DNA of 44,553 bases, taken from contig JAGRGY010000036.1 of the NCBI GenBank assembly GCA_020445255.1, positions 9,075 to 53,627 of the forward strand, read 5' to 3'. The notes under the pieces are model-generated. The model was not told the DNA's origin and made no database searches. It worked only from the letters and a program-made list of their open reading frames with translations. Made by a program: the position numbers and the translations under genes. This stretch comes from Gammaproteobacteria bacterium (GTDB lineage: Bacteria; Pseudomonadota; Gammaproteobacteria; Chromatiales; Chromatiaceae). Below are positions 16,443-26,233 of the stretch, piece by piece. Positions within the stretch are counted from its first letter, which is position 1. The number at the start of each line of letters is the position of its first letter.

Positions 16443-16766
16443 GGTTACCTGGTGTGTTCCTGTGGTGTCGACGCCGAAGGCTCTATGGCAAACGGCGCAG
16501 CGGTTGGGGACGGTCCGCGTGCCGCGCGCGGAAGCCTGCATGCCCGGCACTGTGCCAAGGTGCCAATGATAGAACGCCAGTCGGCAAGACGGGGCGCAGG
16601 GGCATGCGGCGTCTTCTTCAAGGCGGGGACGCTGGCGCCAGGTGCCTGAGCCGCCTGCGGAATGAGGTTTTCCTGCCGGTCGCTCAGTCGGGCGCATTGA
16701 GAGCGGGCGTCCCGGCTTGACCATGGTCAAGGCGGGGCCTGCCGCCGTGGCGCATCGTGGGACGAA
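16443..16766. promoter_or_regulatory. Divergent intergenic region between aminotransferase and NosR-like gene
   Basis: 324 bases without a gene. The right end holds the FNR-type palindrome at 16717-16730. Nothing clear was seen for the leftward aminotransferase promoter. Confidence 0.5.
16717..16730. promoter_or_regulatory. FNR/CRP-family box before the NosR-like gene
   Basis: TTGACCATGGTCAA is a perfect 14-base palindrome of the TTGAC-N4-GTCAA type recognised by FNR/DNR proteins. Its centre (16723.5) is 43 bases before ATG 16767. If it acts at -41.5, transcription would start almost at the start codon, so a very short leader or a later start is implied. Confidence 0.7.
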
Positions 16767-18272
16767 ATGTCCCCGTTCATCTCCGCGTCCACATTGCGTT
16801 CCAACAGGTTGGCAATCAGCGTCGGCTTGTTGTTGTGCGTACTGTGCCGGGCGGCGCCGACGGCCGACTTTGCCTCCTGGGACGCGGCGCTACGGGCGAT
16901 GTTTCCCGGCATGCATCACCTCGGCGAGGTTACCGAGGATCCGCGGTCGACGACAGTCTTCGGCGAAGACGAAATTCTCGGCTATGCACTGTTCACGGCC
17001 GATGTGTTGTCAATACCGGCCTACTCCGGCCGCCCGATCAATGCGCTGGTTGGATTCGACACCCATGGGGTGCTCAAAGGCGTGCGCGTCGTCGCGCACG
17101 AGGAGCCGATTCTCGCGGTGGGCATTTCCGAAGAGCAACTGGCCGATTATGTCGCACAGTACGTCGGCCTGCCGATCACCGACGACATCCGCATCGGCGG
17201 TGATCCGGCTCCGGGGCGGCAGGTCATCGACGGCCTTAGCGGCGCGACCATCACGACCATGGTGGTCAACCGCAGCCTCGTCGAGGGCGCACGCAAGGTT
17301 GCACTGGCACGCGGTCTGCTGAGTATTGACGGTACCCAGCGTACCTTCGAGCCGCCTTTGCCCTTGTGGATGACGTCGTGGCAGGAACGGATCGGGCGCA
17401 TCGCGGTATTGGTGGTCGGTCTCGTACTGCTGCTCTGCATCCTTTTGTTCCAGGATTGGCTCGCACGCCACCCGACATTTCTGCTGCGCGTGCGCACGCT
17501 GTACCTGCTTTTCACGCTGTTTTTTGTTGGCGCCTACGGCTATGCGCAACTGTCGATCGTCAACGTATTCACGTTCATCGGCTCCCTGCTCGGCGGTTTC
17601 CGTTGGGAGAGTTTTTTGCTCGACCCGATGATGTTCCTGCTCTGGGGCTTCGTCACGGTGACGATCCTACTGTGGGGAAGAGGTGTCTACTGCGGCTGGC
17701 TATGTCCCTTCGGGGCGCTGCAGGAACTGCTCTATCGTGCCGGTCAGCGACTCGGCATTCGCGGGCGGGAGCTGCCCACTGTAGTCCACGAGCGTCTGCT
17801 CGCATTGAAGTATGTCGTCCTGATCGGGTTGTTCGGTCTGTTTCTGCAGTCGCTCGTGCTTGCGGAACGCTACGCTGAAGTCGAGCCGTTCAAAACCGTG
17901 TTCGCACTGCACTTTGCGCGCGAGTGGCCGTTCGTGGTCTACGCATTGGTTCTGCTGGTCCTTGGCCTGTTCATCCGCAAGGCGTTTTGTCGCTACCTCT
18001 GCCCGCTCGGCGCTGCGCTGACCTTTCCATCGCGCTTCCGCATCTTCGACTGGCTTCGCCGCCGCAAGGAGTGCGGTCGCCCCTGCCAGACCTGTGCGCG
18101 CGAATGTGAAGTTCAGGCGATCCGGCCCACCGGCGAGATCGTCGATACCGAATGCCACTACTGCCTGGATTGTCAGGTCACCTACTGGAACGATCAACGG
18201 TGTCCGCCACTGGTCGAGCGGCGCAAGAAGGCCGAGGTCAAGGCCAGACTTTCGCAACCCCGGCAGCTTTGA
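16767..18272 (+). CDS. Compact NosR/NirI-like FMN and iron-sulfur membrane protein
   Basis: Membrane flavo-iron-sulfur protein of 501 residues. A signal segment (14-30) is followed by a periplasmic FMN-binding domain with the covalent-flavin motif SGAT (158-161). Membrane helices come at about 212-229, 244-263, 284-304, 347-364 and 387-405. Cytoplasmic CxxxCP motifs are at C309/C313 and C408/C412. C-terminal clusters use C436/C440/C443/C447 and ECHYCLDC...CPP (463-480), the NosR hallmark. NosR and NirI usually have about 650-750 residues; the periplasmic part between the FMN domain and the first core helix is missing. Position before nirS favours a NirI role in nitrite reduction, but electron or FMN-linked support of NosZ is possible. 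Confidence 0.8.
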   Translation: MSPFISASTLRSNRLAISVGLLLCVLCRAAPTADFASWDAALRAMFPGMHHLGEVTEDPRSTTVFGEDEILGYALFTADVLSIPAYSGRPINALVGFDTHGVLKGVRVVAHEEPILAVGISEEQLADYVAQYVGLPITDDIRIGGDPAPGRQVIDGLSGATITTMVVNRSLVEGARKVALARGLLSIDGTQRTFEPPLPLWMTSWQERIGRIAVLVVGLVLLLCILLFQDWLARHPTFLLRVRTLYLLFTLFFVGAYGYAQLSIVNVFTFIGSLLGGFRWESFLLDPMMFLLWGFVTVTILLWGRGVYCGWLCPFGALQELLYRAGQRLGIRGRELPTVVHERLLALKYVVLIGLFGLFLQSLVLAERYAEVEPFKTVFALHFAREWPFVVYALVLLVLGLFIRKAFCRYLCPLGAALTFPSRFRIFDWLRRRKECGRPCQTCARECEVQAIRPTGEIVDTECHYCLDCQVTYWNDQRCPPLVERRKKAEVKARLSQPRQL

Positions 18273-18306
18273 TTCACGTCAACAGAGAACGCGCTTTTTT
18301 CACCGC

Positions 18307-18320
18307 TTGATATTCATCAA
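18307..18320. promoter_or_regulatory. FNR box of nirS
   Basis: TTGATATTCATCAA is a perfect TTGAT-N4-ATCAA FNR site, centred at 18313.5. Confidence 0.85.
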
Positions 18321-18341
18321 GGTGAGCAAGGCGCCCCCACC

Positions 18342-18347
18342 TAGCAT
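18342..18347 (+). promoter_or_regulatory. Likely -10 element of nirS
   Basis: TAGCAT (4 of 6 to TATAAT) places the start near 18354, about 40.5 bases from the FNR box centre, the class II activation spacing. The leader would be about 55 bases, with AGAAGGAG (18392-18399) as ribosome site before ATG 18409. Confidence 0.55.
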
Positions 18348-18393
18348 TGGTCGTGCCGCGACATTGTCCATCCTTATCGACGCCCTGAGCTGA

Positions 18394-20136
<1,743 letters not shown>

Positions 20137-20144
20137 TGGTGCTT

Positions 20145-20173
20145 GCCCGGTGCGGGGAGCCCCCGCATCGGGC
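20145..20173 (+). other. Stable hairpin between nirS and nirE
   Basis: A 13-bp stem with one G-U pair (20145-20157 with 20161-20173), loop AGC, and no following T-run. It begins 9 bases after the nirS stop. It could protect the nirS mRNA 3' end or weaken read-through, giving more nirS than biosynthesis mRNA (inference). Confidence 0.6.
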
Positions 20174-20203
20174 CCGGATTCACGACGAACGCGGGGCGCA
20201 GTG

Positions 20204-20998
20204 ATGCAACAGACGGGCAAGGTGTATCTCGTAGGCGCAGGGCCAGGCGACCCCGACCTGCTGACGGTAAAGGCTTTGCGCCTGATGCAGACGGCCGATG
20301 TCGTCGTCTACGACAGGCTGGTCTCAGCCACAATTCTCGATTTGATCCCGGCAGGCGTGTCGCGAATCGATGCCGGCAAGTCCTCAGGCAACCACTGCAT
20401 GCCGCAGGACGAGATCAACCAGCTGCTCGTCAGCCTTGCGCAGCGTCGCCGTAACGTGGTGCGTCTGAAGGGGGGGGACCCGTTCATCTTTGGCCGCGGC
20501 AGCGAAGAGGCACTGTACCTGCGCCGGCAGGGTGTCGAATTTGAGGTGGTACCGGGCATTACGGCCGCCGCGGCTTGCAGCGCTTATGCCGGCGTACCGC
20601 TGACACATCGTGGGGTAAGCCGCGGTGTGCGTCTGGTGACCGGGCATTTCCGCAACGACGAGCGGATCGACCTGGACTGGCGGGCACTCGCCGACCCGGA
20701 TGCGACGCTCGTGGTCTACATGGGTAAATCGAACCTGCGGCGAATCTGCCGTCAACTCGTCGCTGCCGGCATGGACCCTGCAACGCCGGCGCTTGCCGTG
20801 CAACACGGCACGACACCGCAACAGCGCCGCGTGTTCGGCGACCTGCTGACCCTGGCGGACCGTGTGCGTTCGCTCGGCCTCGGTTCTCCACTGCTTTTCA
20901 TTGTAGGGCGCACGGTGGCGCTCGCCGGTGAACTCGACTGGTTCCAACCGCAGGAGGTCGCGCCGCATGCATCGCTGGGCCTCAACGTCGCTAATTAG
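20204..20998 (+). CDS. nirE: NirE, uroporphyrinogen-III C-methyltransferase
   Basis: SAM-dependent enzyme that methylates uroporphyrinogen III at C2 and C7 to precorrin-2, the entry to siroheme and heme d1; 264 residues. It has the SUMT motifs VYLVGAGPGDPDLLTVKAL near the N-terminus, VRLKGGDPFIFGRGSEE in the middle and VVPGITAAAACSAYAGVPLTH with its SAM-binding loop. The position in the nir cluster supports NirE rather than CobA/CysG. ATG 20204 begins MQQTGKV; GTG 20201 is just before it. The 3' end overlaps the start of nirC by 32 bases. Confidence 0.92.
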   Translation: MQQTGKVYLVGAGPGDPDLLTVKALRLMQTADVVVYDRLVSATILDLIPAGVSRIDAGKSSGNHCMPQDEINQLLVSLAQRRRNVVRLKGGDPFIFGRGSEEALYLRRQGVEFEVVPGITAAAACSAYAGVPLTHRGVSRGVRLVTGHFRNDERIDLDWRALADPDATLVVYMGKSNLRRICRQLVAAGMDPATPALAVQHGTTPQQRRVFGDLLTLADRVRSLGLGSPLLFIVGRTVALAGELDWFQPQEVAPHASLGLNVAN

Positions 20999-21287
20999 CC
21001 TGCTCGCCGCTGCCGCGCTGGCGGCCGGACCCGACGCGCATCGCCAGGCGGAGCTTCGCCACCTGCTGGAGCAGGACTGTGGGTCGTGCCACGGGCTGAC
21101 GCTGCGTGGCGGACTCGGGCCGGCGCTGCTGCCGGAGAATCTCGCCGGCAAGCCGGACGCCTTCCTTGTACAGACCATCCTCGACGGGCGCCCGGGCACC
21201 GCGATGCCACCGTGGCGGCCGTTGATCAGCGAGACCGACGCGGGTTGGCTGGTGCAGCGCCTGCTGAACGGGGAGGCGGTGCGATGA
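20967..21287 (+). CDS. nirC: NirC, small periplasmic cytochrome c of heme d1 assembly
   Basis: A monoheme cytochrome c of 106 residues with a signal peptide (1-20), heme site C38-G-S-C41-H42 and a methionine ligand in the AMPPW region. NirC is thought to pass electrons in the last steps of heme d1 formation. AGGAGG (20952-20957) lies 9 bases before ATG 20967, inside nirE. Its stop overlaps the nirF start (ATGA). The GPALLPENL stretch recurs in the cytochrome domain of NirN in this cluster. Confidence 0.85.
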   Translation: MHRWASTSLISLLAAAALAAGPDAHRQAELRHLLEQDCGSCHGLTLRGGLGPALLPENLAGKPDAFLVQTILDGRPGTAMPPWRPLISETDAGWLVQRLLNGEAVR

Positions 21288-22525
21288 GTGGCCCGACCAC
21301 GATTGCCGCGCCGCAGACAGACAGGGCCGCACTGCGCAGCGAGATCAGGACAGCCGTGCTGACGCTGTGTCTGCTGGCTGCGCTGTTGGCGCCGATCGTC
21401 AGCCATGCCGGCGAAATGCTGCGAGGGACGGGTGATCTCGCGATCGTCGTTGAACGCGCCGACGGCAAGGTCATGATCGTCGACACGACCGCGAATCGCG
21501 CACTGGCAGAGGTCGGCGGCCTCGGTGACCTGTCGCATGCGTCGGCCGTGTACTCGCGCGACGGTCGCTTCGCCTACGTGTTCGGCCGTGACGGTGGGTT
21601 GAGCAAGGTCGACCTGCTGACCGCGAGCCTGGTCGCGCGCACGGTGCAGGCGGGCAACAGCATCGGCGGCGCGATCTCCCAGGACGGGCGCCTTGTCGCG
21701 GTCTCCAATTACACGCCCGGCGGCGTCAAGGTGTTCGATGCCGCGACGCTCGACCTCGTCGCCGACATACCGGCCCAATACGCGCCGGGCAAGCTGTCGA
21801 AGGTCATTGGCCTCGTCGATGCACCCGGCCAGCGTTTCGTGTTCAGTCTGTGGGACGCCGGCGAGATTTGGCTCGCCGATCTGCACGACCCGGCGGCACC
21901 GAAGGTCGAAAAGTTCACCGGCATCGGCACCAACCCCTACGACGCGCTGATCACGCCCGACGGGCGCTACTACATCGCCGGCCTGTTCGGCGAGGATGGC
22001 CTCGCGTTGCTCGACCTGTGGCACCCGGAGCAGGGTGTGCGGCGCATCCTCGCCGAATACGGCAAGGGCGACGCCAAGTTGCCCGTCTACAAGATGCCGC
22101 ACCTCGAAGGATGGGCCGTGGCGGGTACGCAGGCCTTCGTGCCCGCGGTCGGGCGACACGAGGTGCTGGTCATCGACACGCTGACGTGGCGGCAGGTCGA
22201 CCGCATCGCGGTGCACGGCCAGCCGGTATTCGTGATGGCGCGCCCGGATGGCCGCCAGATCTGGGTCAACTTCGCCGTGCCCGACAACGACACCGTGCAG
22301 GTCCTCGACGCCGAGCGTCATGCGATCGTGCATACCCTCAAACCCGGGCCGGGCGTGCTGCACATGGAGTTCGAGCCACGTGGCGAAGAGGTCTGGGTAT
22401 CGGTGCGCGACGCCGACCAGGTACAGGTCTTCGACACCGGGACGTTCGAACAGAGGGCGGTGCTGCCGGCCAGCAAGCCCAGCGGGATCTTCATGAGCGC
22501 GCGCGCGCACCGGATCGGGCTGTAG
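21284..22525 (+). CDS. nirF: NirF, heme d1 biosynthesis propeller protein
   Basis: Periplasmic heme d1 biosynthesis protein, 413 residues, related to the d1 propeller domain of NirS but without a heme c site. It has an N-terminal hydrophobic export or anchor segment (about 25-48), then WD-type repeats such as DLAIVVERADGKVMIVD, RFAYVFGRDGG and VWVSVRDADQVQVFD. It binds late heme d1 precursors together with NirN and NirC. ATG 21284 overlaps the nirC stop; the region upstream in this frame is a shadow of nirC. Confidence 0.92.
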   Translation: MSGPTTIAAPQTDRAALRSEIRTAVLTLCLLAALLAPIVSHAGEMLRGTGDLAIVVERADGKVMIVDTTANRALAEVGGLGDLSHASAVYSRDGRFAYVFGRDGGLSKVDLLTASLVARTVQAGNSIGGAISQDGRLVAVSNYTPGGVKVFDAATLDLVADIPAQYAPGKLSKVIGLVDAPGQRFVFSLWDAGEIWLADLHDPAAPKVEKFTGIGTNPYDALITPDGRYYIAGLFGEDGLALLDLWHPEQGVRRILAEYGKGDAKLPVYKMPHLEGWAVAGTQAFVPAVGRHEVLVIDTLTWRQVDRIAVHGQPVFVMARPDGRQIWVNFAVPDNDTVQVLDAERHAIVHTLKPGPGVLHMEFEPRGEEVWVSVRDADQVQVFDTGTFEQRAVLPASKPSGIFMSARAHRIGL

Positions 22526-22533
22526 GGCGCGGC

Positions 22534-23004
22534 ATGGGCACGCAGGCTATCGAACTCAGCGCCACGGAGCGTCGCCTGCTGGACGTCTACCAGCGTGGAC
22601 TGCCGCTCGATCCGCGCCCGTTCGCGCGGGTCGCCGACGCACTCGGCGTCAGTGAACAGACAGTGCTCGACGGCCTGACCAGGCTGCAGCAGGCCGGTGT
22701 CATCAGCCGGGTAGGGCCGGTGTTCCGGCCGAACCGTGTCGGCGTCAGCACGCTGGCCGCGCTCGCTGTGCCGTCTGAGCGGCTCGACGAGGTTGCGCGG
22801 ACCGTCAGCGGGTATGCCGAGGTCAACCACAACTACGAACGCGAACACGACTACAACCTGTGGTTCGTGGTCACGGCGCGCGACGCACGGGGGCTCGCGC
22901 AGGTGCTCGCATCGATCGCCGCCGAGACCGGGCTCGAGCCACTCGACCTGCCGATGCTCGAGGACTACTTCATCGACCTGGGGTTCGAACTGCAATGGAC
23001 ATGA
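22534..23004 (+). CDS. Siroheme decarboxylase subunit, NirD/NirG type (Lrp/AsnC-like)
   Basis: A cytoplasmic protein of 156 residues with an AsnC-like winged helix (residues 5-60, FARVADALGVSEQTVLDGLTRL) and a second domain with the NHNYEREHDYNLWFVV signature of the NirD/NirG (AhbA) class. With its L/H-type partner it decarboxylates siroheme to didecarboxysiroheme. It is often mis-annotated as an Lrp regulator. Whether it is NirD or NirG cannot be decided by eye. It starts 9 bases after nirF, and its stop overlaps the next gene. Confidence 0.85.
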   Translation: MGTQAIELSATERRLLDVYQRGLPLDPRPFARVADALGVSEQTVLDGLTRLQQAGVISRVGPVFRPNRVGVSTLAALAVPSERLDEVARTVSGYAEVNHNYEREHDYNLWFVVTARDARGLAQVLASIAAETGLEPLDLPMLEDYFIDLGFELQWT

Positions 23005-23543
23005 ATGTCACGCCGCATCCGTTGCTGAACGACCCGCGCGGGCGGGCGCTCGTCGCGGCGATCCAGGGCGGACTACCGTTGATCGCGCGGCCCTACGCAG
23101 CGGTCGCACGCCAGATCGGTGTCAGCGAGCGTGATGTGATCCGCATGATCCGGGAACTGGTCGACCAGGGGGTCATCAAGCGTCTCGGTGTCGTCGTGCG
23201 TCACCACGAACTCGGCTACGACGCGAATGCAATGGTGGTCTGGGATGTTCCCGACGGCCAGGTCGCCGAACTCGGCAGGCGGCTCGGTGCCTTTCCGTTT
23301 GTCACGCTGTGCTACCGGCGTCCGCGGCGCCTGCCGCAGTGGCGGTACAACCTGTTCACGATGATCCACGGACGTGACCGTGGCGATGTGCAGCGACATA
23401 TCGACGCACTGGTTGCGGCATGCGGGCTCGACCAGGTCATGCATCAGGTACTGTTCAGCACGCGGCGATTCAAGCAGCGCGGCGCGCACTATGGCATCGA
23501 TGTGTCGGCCGGACCCGGCGACGCGGACGGCCGGGAGGCGTGA
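23001..23543 (+). CDS. Siroheme decarboxylase subunit, NirL/NirH type (Lrp/AsnC-like)
   Basis: A 180-residue partner of the preceding protein. It has an AsnC-like winged helix (PYAAVARQIGVSERDVIRMI) and the second signature TLCYRRPRRLPQWRYNLFTMIHG of the NirL/NirH (AhbB) class. Start ATG 23001 overlaps the preceding stop (ATGA); ATG 22995 is an alternative two codons upstream. The C-terminus is short and acidic. The stop overlaps the next start (TGATG). Confidence 0.85.
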   Translation: MNVTPHPLLNDPRGRALVAAIQGGLPLIARPYAAVARQIGVSERDVIRMIRELVDQGVIKRLGVVVRHHELGYDANAMVVWDVPDGQVAELGRRLGAFPFVTLCYRRPRRLPQWRYNLFTMIHGRDRGDVQRHIDALVAACGLDQVMHQVLFSTRRFKQRGAHYGIDVSAGPGDADGREA

Positions 23544-24532
23544 TGGCGGGGCTGTCGCCGCAGGCGCGCGAATTCATCAACCGTTTTCAGGGCGGTTTCC
23601 CAATTGTCGAGAGACCCTTTCATGGTGTCGCGGCAAAGCTCGGCATGCGAGAGACCGTCCTGATCCAAACCATCACCGAGCTGCTCGATCAGGGCGTGCT
23701 GAGCCGGTTCGGGCCGCTTTACGACGCCACGCTGCTCGGTGGCGCCGTTACATTGGCCGCGCTCAGCGCGCCGGAGGCCGACTATGGGCGCATCGCCGAG
23801 ACCGTGAATGCGTTGCCGGCCGTTGCCCACAACTACCGCCGCGAGCATGCGCTGAACATGTGGTTCGTCGTCGCGAGCGAGCGTGCCTACGGCGTGCGCG
23901 ACGCGCTCGGCGAGATCCGACGCCGGACCGGTCTGGCCGTCTACGACTTTCCGAAGCTGCGGGAGTTCTACCTCGGCCTGTGGCTCGACATCGACGCGCG
24001 GGACCGGGTGACGACCGTGCCGGTACCCCTGACGTCTGCGCCCGACACGACACTGCCGCTGCCACAGGATGCGGCGCGCATCGTCGCGGCGACGCAGGGC
24101 GGGCTGCCGCTGGTCGTCGAGCCCTACGCAAGGGTCGCCGACGAACTCGGCGTGCCGGTGTCGACGCTGACGGCCGGTCTGCAGCGGATGCTCGATGCCG
24201 GTGCGATCCGGCGCATCGGGGCCGTGCCGAACCACTACCGCCTCGGATTGCGCGGCAACGGTATGACGGTATGGGACGTTCCCGACAATCGTGTCGCCGA
24301 ATTCGGCGCATTGATCGGCGGTCAGCCTTTCGTCAGTCACTGTTACGAGCGACCGCGCCATGCCGGCGTATGGCCGTACAACCTGTTCGCGATGGTGCAT
24401 GGTCATGATCGCAGCGAGGTGTTGGACAAGAGTGCGCGCCTGCGCGAACTCCTCGGCGGCGACGTGCGCGCACATGAGGTACTGTTCAGCAGCGCGGTGC
24501 TCAAGAAGACGGGCCTGCGTCTCGCGGCTTGA
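23543..24532 (+). CDS. nirDL: NirDL-type fused siroheme decarboxylase
   Basis: A 329-residue fusion of two Lrp/AsnC-like siroheme decarboxylase units. Residues 1-150 are the D/G type (AHNYRREHALNMWFVV). Residues about 175-329 are the L/H type (PYARVADELGVPVSTL, then SHCYERPRHAGVWPYNLFAMVHG). Fused NirDL proteins are known in other denitrifiers, but a NirGH fusion cannot be excluded here. Together with the two separate genes upstream, all four NirD, L, G, H units are accounted for. Confidence 0.85.
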   Translation: MAGLSPQAREFINRFQGGFPIVERPFHGVAAKLGMRETVLIQTITELLDQGVLSRFGPLYDATLLGGAVTLAALSAPEADYGRIAETVNALPAVAHNYRREHALNMWFVVASERAYGVRDALGEIRRRTGLAVYDFPKLREFYLGLWLDIDARDRVTTVPVPLTSAPDTTLPLPQDAARIVAATQGGLPLVVEPYARVADELGVPVSTLTAGLQRMLDAGAIRRIGAVPNHYRLGLRGNGMTVWDVPDNRVAEFGALIGGQPFVSHCYERPRHAGVWPYNLFAMVHGHDRSEVLDKSARLRELLGGDVRAHEVLFSSAVLKKTGLRLAA

Positions 24533-24549
24533 GACAAGAGGTCGCAACG

Positions 24550-25767
24550 ATGTTCAGATTGACCCGTTACCTGCAGGCCCTGGCCAATCCCGAGCTGTCG
24601 ACACGGCGTCCACAGGTCGCTGCGCCGACCGGGCCGGTCGTGATCTGGAACCTGATCCGGCGCTGCAACCTGACCTGCAAGCACTGTTACGCGACCTCGG
24701 CGGACAAGGACTTCCCGGGCGAACTGTCGACCGCCGATGTCTTCGCCGTCATGGACGACCTCAAGGCCTACGGCGTGCCGGTTCTGATCCTGTCCGGCGG
24801 CGAACCGCTGATGCGGCCCGATATCTTCGAGATTTCGCACCGAGCCAAGGCGATGGGCTTCTATGTCGGCCTGTCGAGCAACGGTACGCTGATCACGCCG
24901 GGCAACATCGCGCGGATCGCCGCGGTCGGCTACGACTATGTCGGCGTCAGCCTCGACGGCATGCGCGAGATCCACGACCTGTTCCGTCGCCGGATCGGCG
25001 CGTTCGACGAGTCGCTGCGCGGCATCCGGTTGTGTCGGGAAGCCGGCATCAAGGTCGGATTGCGCTTCACGCTGACCTCGGACAACGGCCGCGATCTTCC
25101 GGACCTGCTGCGGCTGATGAAGCACGAAGGGATCGACAAGTTCTACCTGTCGCACCTGAACTATGCCGGTCGTGGCAACAAGAACCGTGCGGACGATGCC
25201 CACCACCAGCTGACACGCGCCGCGATGGACCTGCTGTTCGAGACCTGTTGGAACCAGATCCGGCATGGCGAACCGCGAGAATACGTCACCGGCAACAACG
25301 ACGCCGACGGCGTCTACCTGCTGCACTGGGTGCGGCAGAACCTGCCGGAACGCGCCGACCGTCTGCAGGCGATGCTGCGGCGCTGGGGCGGCAACTCGTC
25401 TGGCGTCAACATCGCGAACATCGACAATGTCGGCAACGTTCACCCGGACACCATGTGGTGGGAGTACACAATCGGCAGCGTCAAGCAGCGCCCGTTCTCG
25501 ACGATCTGGGACGACACCAGCGAACCCCTGATGGCCGGCCTGAAGCGCCGTGACCGTCCGGTCAAGGGTCGCTGCGCCCAGTGCGCACATCTCGACATCT
25601 GCGGCGGCAACAGCCGCACGCGCGCATGGCAGCTGACCGGCGACCCATGGGACGAGGACCCGGGTTGCTATCTGACCGATGCCGAGATCGGCGTCAAGGA
25701 TGCACCACGACGGGTTACGCTCACGCCTTGGTCGCGTGCCGACAAGCCGCGTGCCGGAGGAGGGTGA
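24550..25767 (+). CDS. nirJ: NirJ, radical SAM enzyme of heme d1 biosynthesis
   Basis: A radical SAM/SPASM enzyme of 405 residues that replaces two propionates of didecarboxysiroheme on the way to the keto groups of heme d1. The N-terminal cluster is C39-NLT-C43-KH-C46, followed by LILSGGEPLMR (SAM-binding GGE). A C-terminal SPASM-type region has CAQCAHLDICGGNSRTRAW and a last CYLTDAEIG. AAGAGGT (24536-24542) is the ribosome site before ATG 24550. It lies 17 bases after the fused decarboxylase gene. Confidence 0.95.
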   Translation: MFRLTRYLQALANPELSTRRPQVAAPTGPVVIWNLIRRCNLTCKHCYATSADKDFPGELSTADVFAVMDDLKAYGVPVLILSGGEPLMRPDIFEISHRAKAMGFYVGLSSNGTLITPGNIARIAAVGYDYVGVSLDGMREIHDLFRRRIGAFDESLRGIRLCREAGIKVGLRFTLTSDNGRDLPDLLRLMKHEGIDKFYLSHLNYAGRGNKNRADDAHHQLTRAAMDLLFETCWNQIRHGEPREYVTGNNDADGVYLLHWVRQNLPERADRLQAMLRRWGGNSSGVNIANIDNVGNVHPDTMWWEYTIGSVKQRPFSTIWDDTSEPLMAGLKRRDRPVKGRCAQCAHLDICGGNSRTRAWQLTGDPWDEDPGCYLTDAEIGVKDAPRRVTLTPWSRADKPRAGGG

Positions 25768-25768
25768 C

Positions 25769-26233
25769 ATGAAGCGTCTGTGCTGGCCGCTGGCCAGCCT
25801 GCTCGCCGTCGTTATCGTCACGCTGCTGTACCTGTTCGTGATCCGCGGCAGCACGCTGCCCGCCAGCGACGGCCGCACGTCGATCGTGCTCACAAGCGGT
25901 GAGCGTGACCTCGTGCTGACCGAGATGCGCGGCTTTCTGATTGCTGTGCAGCAGATCACACAGGGTGTAGTCGATGACGATACCGGCGCCATCGCGGTGG
26001 CGGCCCGCCGTGCCGGCGGTGCCGCGACGCACGAAGTGCCGCCATCACTGGTCGGCAAGCTGCCGATCGAATTCAAGCGGCTCGGGTTCGACACGCATTC
26101 GCAGTTCGACCGGCTCGCACTCGACACTGAGCAGCTTGGCGACGCTGCGCACGCGCAGCGCGCACTGGCGACGTTGATGCAGAACTGCGTCGCCTGTCAT
26201 GCCGCCTACCGGTTCGACCTGGAGTCGCGATGA
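25769..26233 (+). CDS. Membrane-anchored c'-type monoheme cytochrome
   Basis: A 154-residue exported protein with an uncleaved-looking N-terminal hydrophobic segment (6-26) and a mostly helical body. The single heme c site is near the C-terminus (C140-VA-C143-H144), followed by only ten residues. This is the layout of cytochrome c'/c556-type four-helix bundles. Cytochromes c' bind NO, and this gene sits between nirJ and nirN, so an electron-donor or NO-binding role is possible. It starts one base after the nirJ stop and overlaps nirN (ATGA). Confidence 0.75.
   Translation: MKRLCWPLASLLAVVIVTLLYLFVIRGSTLPASDGRTSIVLTSGERDLVLTEMRGFLIAVQQITQGVVDDDTGAIAVAARRAGGAATHEVPPSLVGKLPIEFKRLGFDTHSQFDRLALDTEQLGDAAHAQRALATLMQNCVACHAAYRFDLESR

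Noticed and set aside
22534..24532. Lrp/AsnC transcription regulators.
   Set aside because: The HNYxREH and WPYNLFxMxHG signatures and the nir context identify siroheme decarboxylase units.
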